Assembly (NCBI GenBank): GCA_946122785.1 | Contig: CAMGYJ010000004.1 | Coordinates: forward strand, 11,058,150 to 11,122,149 | DNA length: 64,000 nucleotides | Reading direction: 5' to 3' | From: Linum tenue | Taxonomy: Eukaryota; Streptophyta; Magnoliopsida; Malpighiales; Linaceae | Shown here: positions 44,058 through 53,642 of the stretch, in pieces | How the letters are laid out: every line of letters begins with the position of its first letter | Position numbering within the stretch: position 1 is the stretch's first letter | The notes under the pieces: model-generated | What the model was told of the DNA's origin: nothing | Database searches by the model: none | The model's input: only the letters and a program-made list of their open reading frames with translations | Position numbers and translations under genes: made by a program

Positions 44058-45162
44058 CTAACCTGAATCCTCTTCATAGAGCTTTAGTAGGTCCTTCAAC
44101 TGACTGCTTTCTTGGGGAGTAGCTCTTGTAAACAGAATACTGTCATCCGCAAAAAGTAAATGCGAGATGACTGGTCCTCTGGCCGAAGTCTTCAGTCCAT
44201 GTAGCTTCCATGTATTCACTGCATTTGTCAATAGGGTAGCCAAGCCTTCTACACATAATAAGAATAGATAAGGTGACAATGGATCACCCTGTCTTAACCC
44301 CCTTTCTGAATTAAATTCCTCAGATTTGTGGCCATTAACCAGAATAGAGTAGGTGACTGTTGTAATACACTTCATAATCATTCCCACCAATCTTTTTTGC
44401 AAAATCGAGTTTAAGCATCATAGCCTCTAGGAACTCCCACTCCACTCTGTCATATGCTTTCGAAATATCCAACTTAGATGCCATGAATCCTTTTTTTGCT
44501 CGAGTTTTCTATTTCATGGTGTGGAAACATTCAAAAGCCACTAGAATAATGTTGTATGTTATAAACCTTCCAGGAATGAAAGCACTCTGCTGCTCCCCTA
44601 TGACCTGATTCAGCGCCTGTTTGCAAGTACTTTCGACAATATTTTGTGAAGTACATTGCACAGACTTATAGGTCTGAATGCCATTGGAGAAGTCGGTTTG
44701 TTTTTCTTCGGTATCAAAGAAATCAAGTTCTTGTTTAGTTCCATGGGAAACTCCCCAACCTCTAAGTAGGTTGTCAACTCACATAAAACTGTCTGCCCTA
44801 CAATGTGACAGTGTTTCTGAAAGAAACGAGCAGACATTCCATCTGGTCCAAGGGCCTTGTTTGGGCCCATGTTCTTCAACGCCATCCATATTTCCTCTTC
44901 TGTGAATGGCTCAAGAAGTGTCTGGTTCATTTCTGTCGTCACTCTAGGGGTGACTAAAGGAAGAATTCTACTCAACCTCTGCTCTTCTTCCTTTGGCAAA
45001 TAAGCCCTGCATATACCCTAGCAGGCAATTTGTCACTTCCTGTTGGCCTGTAAAAACACGGCCAGTTTCATCTTGGAGGCTTCTTATAGTGTTTTTCCTT
45101 CGTCTCTCAGAGACTTTCCTATGAAAACAACTCGTGTTTTGACCCCCCCCTCTTTTAACCAA
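44058..45162 (-). pseudogene. LINE reverse transcriptase fragments
   Basis: The first block (45162-44610) reads FTEEEIWMALKNMGPNKALGPDGM..LISLIPKKNKPTSPMAFRPISLCN, the RT fingers. The second (44402-44058) contains SERGLRQGDPLSPYLFLLC and the catalytic HLLFADDSILF (FADD box). The intervening ~200 bp have stops. The catalytic Asp pair is intact, but the frame is not. Confidence 0.9.
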
Positions 45163-45399
45163 TCAACCCTTGATCTCTGTTTCCACTTTATTTCTTCTTG
45201 GAGGATGATGTCATTTAATTCTTGTTCATGTAATTTCCTCTGTTGTAGCATTGACTTGGTTCATTTTCTCTTTTCCAGAGCCTGTAAAGCTTTTTCTGCC
45301 TTCTTACTTCTCAGCTTTAGAGATCCAAAAGCTTCTTGCTCCAGGTAATCAGCTTGTCCTCACATTGTTTTATGCACTCCATAGATCCAACTCTCCCTT

Positions 45400-46126
45400 G
45401 TTGATTCCATGCCTCTTCACTTATCTTATTGAAATCCTCATGCTTCTCCTAGTATGGTTCATAGCGAAATGACCATCCCCAAGTAATGTCTTCTCCTCCA
45501 AATCAAGTTTGACTTGAATGGGTACATGGTCCGATCCGCATCTCTCCCAGTGGTAGACTCTCATGTTTGGATAAAGGTTCCTTCCATTCCCTGTTTCCCA
45601 TAGCTCTGTCCAGACTTTCTTCTGTATAGTTCTTGATCAGCTCGATTATTTTCCCAGGTGAAAGTTCGACCGTAATAGCCACAGTCTTCTAGGTTGCAAA
45701 ACTCAATTGCTTCCCTGAACATTTTCATTTCCTTTGCATCAGGTTCCCTGTTTCCACTATTCTCTTGATAGTCTGTGATTAGGTTGAAATCCCCAATCAC
45801 TAACCATGGTAACTGAACCTGTTGGCTCAGTCTTTCCAGTAATTCACATGTCTGTCGTTTATGACTTGCTTCAGGCCACCCATAAATCCCTGTGAGCCTC
45901 CAGGGCTATCTGCAATTTGGCAGTTTGATTTACACATCTATATAGTGCAAATCTCTGCCCTTAACCTCCACCAAAATATCTTCTTTCCACATCATCAATA
46001 GTCCCCTTCTCTATTCTCACGTGCTGCCATCCTTTTCTATAAAAAAAACCGAGCTCTTTAATTTTCTTTTCCATTCTTCCTCATATTGCTTCGTTTTCAT
46101 AAGAAAAAACGACATCGGGATTGGTA
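45400..46126 (-). pseudogene. LINE endonuclease (EEP family) fragment
   Basis: The N-side piece reads NPDVVFLMKTK at about 46085-46126, the start of the apurinic-like endonuclease where LINEs have PDVVFLMETK (Glu to Lys here, a catalytic-site change). WLVIGDFNLI with TDYQENSG lies at about 45740-45815, followed by FCNLEDCGYYGRTFTWENNR. It would nick target DNA. Frameshifts separate the pieces. Confidence 0.8.
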
Positions 46127-47547
46127 TGTGACACGCCAAAACACAACATCAAACTGCGACCAAGTGCAATCGCAGTCCGGGAATGCAAGTAACAGGCAAG
46201 TTCAATTATCAACCCGGGGTCTAGATCTACTGCTTACTCCGTGATTCTCTATTATCTAGCAAACTAGTTCGAGTGATTGTTGTTAAAAGCAAAAGCAACA
46301 AGAAAGCAGTAAATTGTTCGGTTTTCAAAGTCAGGAAAGAGTCACTCGGGATTGAGTCCCCCTAGCCCCTTAGTTAGGTTCAATTGTAATTCCCTGGGTC
46401 GATTTACTGTTGATTAGACTGCGGAAGATCCGACAGTAGCTTGGAATCTCTTAAGCTGACCAAGCCCTCTCAGTCTAACTACCCGGCAGACGACTAGTCT
46501 TCACCGGGATAGAAAGCTGAGGCTATGAACACAGAACTCCACTACTGGAATTGAATTCCAGTACAAAGCAATAAACTAGCTAACTCTCGTATAGCCAATC
46601 TCCTACTATCGAATGAAGAGGCTCTAACAACCTAATCATATTCTATCTATCTCAGGTTGCAGCGGAAATTGAGAAAAGCTGATCAGACTCAAATCAATTC
46701 AATAAACATGCATCATTCGATTAAAATCAAACAGTAATATCATCCCAAGTCATTACAATCAAATCCCTAACACAAGGAACTAGGGTTCTTCATACCCAAG
46801 TGAGAGAAGGGTTCTACTCCATAGAGAGAGAAGAGAAAACAGTAATCGGATTAGTCATACTCATAACGATGAGGAAAATCTGCTCCGGGACGATGATTTC
46901 CACTCCTATGACGATCTCCAAGCTCGATTCGATGAAATCCAGCTCTAAGACAGCTTCTAGGATGTGTTCTTCGTACTTTCTCTCTCTAGGGCTCTGTTTT
47001 TGCTCTGAAAACACGATTCTCCCACTTTTGGCTCGGAATAGGCTCTAAAACCAGGATTTCCCGACTCGCACGGCCAGGCCACACGGCCGTGCAGAGCACC
47101 ACTTTGGCCGTGCGGCTCAAAATGCGGCGTATGGTTTAGTTCGATCTTAGGCTTCTCACACGGCCAGGGTGCACGGCCGTGTAGGGTTTCCATCCAGCCC
47201 GTGCTCGGCCTCAGCAAAAACCACACGGCCAGGGTTGCACTTTGCATGGCCGTGTGATTTTCATGGGTTGCCCGTGCGTGCTCTCGCATAATCCCGCACG
47301 GCCTGGCTTGGCCTTCGCACGGCCGTGTGATTCCCCTGGCCTGGCCGTGCAGCTTCCTTGAAACCTCGCCATTCGTCCGATCTTCGTCCAATCGACCCCA
47401 GACTCGCCCAAACCTTCATTCACGTACTAGGACCTGAAATATCACAAACAAGCACAACCTAGCGTGAAATCGGCCTAAAACACGAGAATCAACACCTCAA
47501 ACGGTGTAAGAACGAGGGTAAAAACATGTGTAAATAACGGTCTATCA
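46127..47547 (-). repeat. 3' LTR of Athila-like element
   Basis: The minus strand reads TGATAGACCGTTATTTACAC...GGCGTGTCACA, about 1421 bp, close to the 1412-1432 bp of the relative at 6030. It includes a CACGGCCGTG-rich block at 47040-47360. Confidence 0.8.
47040..47360. repeat. CACGGCCGTG palindrome array in LTR
   Basis: About a dozen copies of CACGGCC / GGCCGTG half-sites, several as full palindromes GCACGGCCGTGC, separated by 20-40 bp. Confidence 0.85.
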
Positions 47548-47563
47548 AACTCCCCCACACTTA
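47548..47563 (-). other. Polypurine tract next to 3' LTR
   Basis: The minus strand reads TTAAGTGTGGGGGAGTT directly before the LTR. Confidence 0.8.
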
Positions 47564-49030
47564 ACCGTTTGCTTGTCCCCAAGCAAACCAAGTCAGACAC
47601 CAGGTAAGCTTACATATTTCAATCAACCAACATTGGGGACAAGTCATAAAGGCACAGAACACGTGAATCGTAGGTTTTCAAACATCACACATGAACAACC
47701 TCAATAGCAACCTGGACAACCACCACAAAGGACATTCGAGTGCAGCAAATCGAGTAAAGGAAGAGTCTCCCTTCTGTTCACTGGCCAATCTAGACTTGAT
47801 TCAACCACTTACTCAAAACAGTCAACTCATGCATCCAACTCAAGACATCAGAAACAGAGACCGAGCAATCTAGGTCCTCACCGGGGTACAATAGTATACA
47901 GAATATAAAAATGAATCACTCACTCTCGACCAGTGGGGTCAGGACAATTTGATGCGAAAGATGCGCATGCTATTTCTCTCAATCCCTATCATCTCTTCAC
48001 CATGATGGCAGCCTCTAAATGCTAGAGTTCACATATGGGGTGTCACCACTAACTAATCAGGAGGTCTTAGACACAGGTTCAAATGACTGGCTAGGGTCTT
48101 GGACATGGGGAAAAGGCCTTTTAGGTGGTGGAAGTATTCATAGAAAAAGGTTCCACATTTTCCAAACACACAATCACAGTCAAACAAACCGGTATTTTCT
48201 TTCTGCTATTCTGCATTACTCAATATCTCAAGAGCACAAGAGCGAAGGAGGCATAAACATCAGCATTTCCAAGCCAGACTGCTAAGAAACACTACTTAAT
48301 GGGCATTATTCAGATTTTTGGTAGTGGCTCTCTTTTGCTTTCAATTTTCTTTCATTTCTTAAGAGAGCCACCACTCTGCACAAATTTCAAACACCTGCCC
48401 AACTTTTAAGCACTACCTCCAACACTCACATAGACTTTAGCAGAAACAGCAGAGAATATGAAAAACCACTCTGTGGAACCTTCTAAAAGATGCAACAAGG
48501 TTATTTTTTCTATAGACCAAAAGAAAGGATAACACACGGCTCAAAGGGGCTGACTAGGGGATATGACACATCAGGACAGTCAGTTTTGGGCGTGGGCTAA
48601 TCCTATGCCCCCATCATCTTAGCTAGTGACAACGTGAATGCTACACATCATGGAAGAGGGATCTATCGCACAAGAAAGAAACGAGCAGGCTCAAATCTCA
48701 CATGGCTACCTATATGCTCTATCTCACATTCTGATACCCTGAACTAGATGCATAAACGACTGTCAAGAACAAGTAATCAGATCAAGTCACAGTTGGCAAG
48801 CAAACAGTTGAAAAACTGAACCCCTACATCGTTCTACTGCACATCTCAGTCCTCATCATAGGTTGTCCTAGTCGCAAACAAGTTGTCATGCATTAATCCG
48901 AAAACCAATCAATTCATCCATCAAAACACAGTGCCAATATGATCAAACAGCAGTACTTGGAGCCCTCAAATCGTAAGATTCGGACAGCGGACTAGGCTCC
49001 AAGCACCCATATAAATATTCCAACCGATAC
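47564..49030. other. Athila-like 3' untranslated interior
   Basis: About 1.4 kb without supportable coding sequence, between the two purine tracts. It matches the layout of 9065-10133 in the related element. Confidence 0.5.
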
Positions 49031-49032
49031 AA

Positions 49033-49050
49033 AGCCCCCCCCACACTTAA
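49033..49050 (-). other. Internal purine tract
   Basis: The minus strand reads TTAAGTGTGGGGGGGG, preceded by TTGAGGGCAATGTCGTGC, the same context as 9030-9064 in the related element. Confidence 0.5.
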
Positions 49051-49481
49051 GCACGACATTGCCCTCAATGGAGTAGAGGGAAAGATAAGGGGAACGATGT
49101 TACCGGATTGGAACACTGCTGGGGGACTGGAAGTGGACCAGTCAGCGAGAAACAAACGGGAGAGTGGACAATGCTGCACAAATCGAACACCAGAAACACA
49201 CTAGCACACTGTGCGTTAGGGATAAGTGTTAGCCCAGACGGCTACATCAAACCACAAAGGAAAACCAAAAACAAAAACAAACGACACTAAGTCAAGCTCC
49301 GCACACATGGAGCAAACACACAAAAGTCTAAAACGAAAAAGAAAACACACTGAGACGGGCAACGAGTACAGCCTACTCGTCGCCAAGATCGTCGAGGTCG
49401 ATGTCGTTCATGAACGCGTCATCATCAGCAGCGCCAGCAGCACCATCATCACCGTCAGCTGGGGCATGTGGAAGTGGGGAG

Positions 49482-50720
49482 TCATCCCAGGAGTCCTCCA
49501 GACAGGTGCTCGCCCGGGAGCAGCTGGAGCAGGTGCTGCTGAACCTCCTGCATGCGCCGTGAACGGCGCTTCTCCCGCTCGATGTGGGCGAGAGTCACCC
49601 TGCTGTGTCTGGAGCATGTCCAGACGCTCATCATAAGCATCCATCCTGCGCTGGTACGCGGCCTGGTGCTCGCGTACTGCTGATGGAACTGTAGCTGCTG
49701 GTCGAGGATCTGCTGGTTCTGGATCCGCAGCTGCTCGAACTGGGAGAAAAGTAATCCTGGCCCGGGAAAGCGGAGCTGCCACCGCCATACTCGAAGGTGG
49801 TGGGGGGGGGCAGCATCAGCAGCAGCAGCAGCATCCACCTCCTCGGGATCCACCTCATCAGCAGCCTCCTCCTCCTGGCCCTCTGGCTGGGCCTCTGGCT
49901 CGGGCTCCGCGGGGATCGGAGGTTCCGGAAACCCATCGACCCATAGAACACCGTTCCTCTCCCGCAACAGCTGCATCTTCCCGATCGTCTTGCTGCCAAA
50001 GATGAGGGTGTCCCCCTCCTCGGTGCACCCCTGCAGTGAAAGGCCAAAGAAGGTGGCCAGGCGGGTGATGAGGGGGCCGCAGTGGAGGCTCTTCAGCTCT
50101 GTAGCAGTCTTCTCGAAGGTCTTGGCCACCACCGAACCCAGGTGGAGAGGATGGTTGCGCTGGCGGATCGAATGGATGAAGTACAGGGTCCTCTTCGTGA
50201 TGGCGCTGGCACTGTCTGCTGCAGGGGTGTAAGACTTCGCCAGCAGGTGGTGGAGAAGTCGGTTGTCGAGCAGCAGGGTAGATGCCTTCGTCCTCCCGGC
50301 CCGGAAGGGACGCGTCTGGCCTGGCCGAGCCAGGCTGGTGTACAGCCTCCCGAAGTCCACCTCCGGCGGATCATTGACCTCGGTGATGTAGTGCCGACGG
50401 TCGTCGAGGTCGAGGTCAAGAGCCTCGGCCAGCTCGTGGTAGCTCATGGACCGGGGGACACCGCCCAGCCTGAATTGGACGGCTGTACCGTCCTGCCAAT
50501 CGGTCGTGGAATTGTGCTTGAAGGTCGTGTAGAACTCCCACACGGGCTCGTAGTAGACCTTCTCGCAGAGGATGAGCAGACGGCGCCATGCGGTGTTGGC
50601 GACGGCGGCGGAGAGTTGCTCGTAGCAGTGCAATCGCCGAAACTCCCGTTTGGACCAGCAATGGTGTGACCCAAACGGGGTTTCCAGGACCTCCTTGAAG
50701 CGTCTGCGGTGGGGCCCTCC
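49482..50720 (-). CDS. Athila-type ORF (putative plant transposon protein domain)
   Basis: A frame open from about 50720 gives RRFKEVLETPFGSHHCWSKR and then LILCEKVYYEPVWEFYTTFK, FRLGGVPRSMSYHELAEALDL and LLLDNRLLHHLLAKSYTPA with RNHPLHLGSVVAK. This is the domain found in the ORF after pol of Athila elements (sometimes called env-like; function unknown). An acidic linker (residues about 250-285) and a Q-rich coiled coil (FSQFEQLRIQNQQILDQQL) follow. No ATG begins this frame: the only nearby one (50763, MAKPNLQHPF) is in another frame, so the start is lost by frameshift. The C-terminal end may also be shifted. Confidence 0.7.
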   Translation of the reverse strand, partial: GGPHRRRFKEVLETPFGSHHCWSKREFRRLHCYEQLSAAVANTAWRRLLILCEKVYYEPVWEFYTTFKHNSTTDWQDGTAVQFRLGGVPRSMSYHELAEALDLDLDDRRHYITEVNDPPEVDFGRLYTSLARPGQTRPFRAGRTKASTLLLDNRLLHHLLAKSYTPAADSASAITKRTLYFIHSIRQRNHPLHLGSVVAKTFEKTATELKSLHCGPLITRLATFFGLSLQGCTEEGDTLIFGSKTIGKMQLLRERNGVLWVDGFPEPPIPAEPEPEAQPEGQEEEAADEVDPEEVDAAAAADAAPPHHLRVWRWQLRFPGPGLLFSQFEQLRIQNQQILDQQLQFHQQYASTRPRTSAGWMLMMSVWTCSRHSRVTLAHIEREKRRSRRMQEVQQHLLQLLPGEHLSGGLLG

Positions 50721-50769
50721 TTAGATCCCGGATGAACGGGTGCTGGAGATTAGGCTTCGCCATTGCCCT

Positions 50770-51280
50770 GCAAAAGAACAACCCAAAGTGGAACCAAAAG
50801 AGCCAAAGAAAAGGTCAAGCACACCCCCACACTTAAGAACAGAAAACAGCCTAACCATGGTTTCATCCATAGTTCGGGGGTCAAAAACTCGATAAATCAA
50901 GCATAATCTGGGTGGGGGTGCACATTCACAAGAAAATAGGCAACTCAAGGTTCACATCCATAGCAAATACACCCTCAAACTACATCATTAAGGGCCCCAA
51001 CCGGTGGCCACAACATGGCATGGAAAACAGGCATTTCATCGAACACCTTGTGTGCACTATTAAGTTAAGCATGAAATTGGCCAAATTCTTGCACACAAGG
51101 GCTCAAACAAGCAAAGGGGACTTTTCCCAACACAATTCATTCACATCCCATGCATTCCCCTCAATCAATTTCACAAAAATCAAGATTCAATAAGGTTCTC
51201 TAACATACACCCTACACACTCAATTCTCCACAATTAACATAGTTAGGGACAAAATCAAACCTGGAGACTCAAGTAGAGGT
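50770..51280. other. Athila-like interior, non-coding
   Basis: No coding sequence is supported between the Athila ORF and the palindrome block. CCCCCACACTTAAG at about 50823-50836 is a third purine-tract-like site on the minus strand. Confidence 0.4.
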
Positions 51281-51579
51281 GTAGGGGATGATGAGGGGAA
51301 GGCAATGGAAGCGACGAAACGCCGTAAAACTGGCCGGAAGTGCTCGTCGGAGCCTCGCCGGAGTCTCGCCGGAAATCGCCTCCGGCGACAAAAACGTCGC
51401 CCAAACTCGCTCAAAATCGAGGGATAGGCCGCTTTGGGTGTAGAAAGGTGGGTTTGTTGTTGGTTTGGTGAAAAAATGACCCAAAGTGGCCGAAAAAATC
51501 GAAAAGGGGGTTTTGTCGCGGTTTTCCGGCGAGGCAGAGGATTCCGGCGAGGTTTTTGGATTTCTGACCAGATGGCCGT

Positions 51580-51925
51580 GCAGGCCAATATATAGGCCGT
51601 GCCTCGGCCGCACGGGCAGGCACGCACGGCCGTGCAGGGGTGCTTTTGCCCGTGCAGGCCGACACGGCCTGGCCGAGGATTCGCACGGCCGTGCACTGGC
51701 ACATTTGGCCGTGCGATTTTGCCGAGAGCTCGCACGGCCAGGCGGAATTCCACGGCCGTGCGAGACAATTTTGCCCGTGTCGGCCACACGGCCAGGCCAG
51801 GCTGAGCTGCACGGCCGTGCAATGTGCACTTTTGGCCGTGCGCTTTTTACCGAGAGCTCGCACGGCCAAGGGGGGATTTCCGCACGGCCGTGCAAGTTGA
51901 GGACCTGGCCGTGCGACATGCTGGA
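51580..51925. repeat. Second CACGGCCGTG palindrome array
   Basis: More than fifteen GGCCGTGC / GCACGGCC half-sites, many as GCACGGCCGTGC. Long frames on both strands here are a by-product of the repeat. It has the same motif as the array in the LTR. Confidence 0.85.
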
Positions 51926-52041
51926 GCCCCGAAATCAACCTGTTTTCACTCAAAAACGACACTTGACTCTGGATCAACGTCTCAAGACTCAAAAACACAC
52001 AAAATCAAAGGAAAAAGAGTAAGAAAATGCAAACCTCGGTG

Positions 52042-52060
52042 GGGTTGCCTCCCCACAAGC
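52042..52060 (-). other. GGGAGGCAACCC motif
   Basis: The minus strand reads GCTTGTGGGGAGGCAACCCC just after the end of pol, matching 8800-8821 of the related element. Confidence 0.6.
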
Positions 52061-52109
52061 GCTTCTTTACCGTCTTTTAGCTGGACGCCAGTATGGATGC
52101 TCAGGGAAG

Positions 52110-52952
52110 TGTAGGATCAGGTGCCTTCAAGAGCGGATCCACATCGCTCTTGAGGTACAGCTTCAAATGGTGGCCATGCACGCGACGAATGTGGCCACCT
52201 GCATTTGCCAGCTCGACTTGGCCATCCGGCAGGATGCAAGCGAGTGAATACTCGGATGGCCAAGGTGGGGGCGGGACCAGCTCGTAGTGGTCTCCGGCGC
52301 TCTTTCGAGTAGGCTTAGCTGCCTGCAGTTTCGGCCGCCACTCCTCCTTGATCTGTTCTTTTGATGACGGAGTGGTCCGAGTGGCGGCGAAGGTGTGGGA
52401 GGCGGGTCCTGCAAAATAGGCAGCACAGAAGGATACACGACAGACTCGTGCTCCTGGTGAGATACAGCATGCAGAGGTAACGAAGCAGGTATAGTGTTAG
52501 CAACTGAAAACGTTATTCGCTCCTCGCCATCCCTCAAAACTAAGGTCCCATCATGCACATCTATGAGAGCCTTGGCGGTGGCCAGGAAAGGCCTTCCCAG
52601 TATAAGAGGCACTTCTGTGTCCTCATTGATGTCCAGGATAACAAAATCCACAGGATATGTGAATTTGCCAACCTTAACCAGAAGGTCTTCCACTATGCCC
52701 TTAGGATGCACTACAGATCTGTCAGCTAATTGAAGGGTCATCCTAGTAGCACGGGGTTCGCCTAGGCCTAGTTTCTTGAACAGTTGATATGGCATAACAT
52801 TGATACTAGCACCTAAATCCGCCAAGGACTTCTCTACATGCAATTTATCAATAGAGCACGGGATAGTAAAACTACCTGGGTCCTTTTTCTTCTGCGGAAG
52901 CTTGTTCTGCAGAATAGCCGAGCACTCCTCGCTGAGCTCCACAGTGGCCAGC
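52110..52952 (-). pseudogene. Ty3-type protease joined to the end of pol
   Basis: Immediately left of the gap the frame reads LATVELSEECSAILQNK, then SLADLGASINVMPYQLFKK (retropepsin active site D-L-G-A-S) at about 52780-52835, and VPLILGRPFLATAKALIDV. About 60 codons later, after a frameshift near 52400, the sequence becomes the C-terminus of pol (SLACILPDGQVELANAGGHI, then RRVHGHHLKLYL), ending TGA near 52110. RT, RNase H and integrase are absent, so an internal deletion removed most of pol. The N-terminus is cut by the N run. Confidence 0.8.
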
Positions 52953-53052
52953 NNNNNNNNNNNNNNNNNNNNNNNNNNNNNNNNNNNNNNNNNNNNNNNN
53001 NNNNNNNNNNNNNNNNNNNNNNNNNNNNNNNNNNNNNNNNNNNNNNNNNNNN
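52953..53052. other. Assembly gap (100 N)
   Basis: Exactly 100 N, a common placeholder for a gap of unknown size. Sequence on the two sides does not belong to the same element. Confidence 0.99.
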
Positions 53053-53635
53053 CGGTCCAACGACTTCGTCTTATTCTTCTTCCAATCATACAATATATAC
53101 GCTGATTGCCCACTAGAAGCTGCCATGGTTTTAACGACTACCGCCAAGGGTGAATTCGATGCTAATCTTCCCGTCAAGGCTGCCGCATGAACACATTCAT
53201 CTCTCCCAAAATGTGTGTACTCGATTCCGAGAACCCACCCTAGGTTAACGTCATCTCGAAGAACCCCATTCTCACCTGCACAATTGATGGGTTGTTTGGG
53301 CTCTCTTTCCCAGTCGGATGTCCGATGTTCCTCCAAGTACTCAATAGGGGTTGCTGTCCTAGAAACCCTTTGCAATTCTAGATACTTTTTCCTGAACTTC
53401 CGTGAGAAATAAGGAGCAAGAATTCTTACAGAACCCGCGGCGACGAAATTCATGGCATTAACACGAGGATGCTTACGAACTACTCTTGCGGCAATCCTCT
53501 TATCACTCCGTAGTCGCGGCTGCTTCTTCCGATACCTCCAGTTCATAACGCGGCGTCTCATCATCCTTCTTTGATACAGATGCTCGCTTAGCTTGTGACC
53601 AAATTTGGCAGCAATCTTTCCCAAGCGTCCTTCGT
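53053..53635 (-). pseudogene. Unidentified ORF, second copy (partial)
   Basis: Copy of 20741-21323. It starts in mid-frame at the gap and ends at the Copia insertion. No differences that change the reading frame are seen here. Confidence 0.6.
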
Positions 53636-53642
53636 TATAAAC

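Larger units (their letters stand above)
42211..46126 (-). mobile_element. L1-type LINE (non-LTR retrotransposon), decayed and interrupted
   Basis: On the minus strand the order is endonuclease (about 46126-45400), reverse transcriptase (45162-44058 and on), zinc-finger RVT domain (43884-43110), RNase H (about 42740-42270) and a short 3' end with an A7 tract at 42211-42218. This is the plant L1 layout. Stops and frameshifts occur throughout. A hAT-like fragment replaces coding sequence at about 42785-43098. The 5' part of the endonuclease is displaced by the LTR element starting at 46127 and is not seen in the window. Confidence 0.9.
46127..52952 (-). mobile_element. Athila-like Ty3 LTR retrotransposon (3' LTR to protease), truncated by the assembly gap
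   Basis: Minus-strand order from the gap leftward: retropepsin, end of pol, GGGAGGCAACCC motif, a palindrome array, Athila-type ORF, internal purine tract, purine tract, 3' LTR. The LTR shares its start and several internal motifs with the element at 6030-11581. RT and integrase are missing between protease and the end of pol, so this copy has an internal deletion. It sits in the LINE endonuclease. Its 5' LTR and gag should lie beyond the N run but do not. Confidence 0.85.

Noticed and set aside
51220..52022. Several 178-216-codon ORFs on both strands
   Set aside because: They run through the CACGGCCGTG array, where lack of AT-rich stops keeps all frames open. Composition is repeat-driven (ARPC, HGRA).
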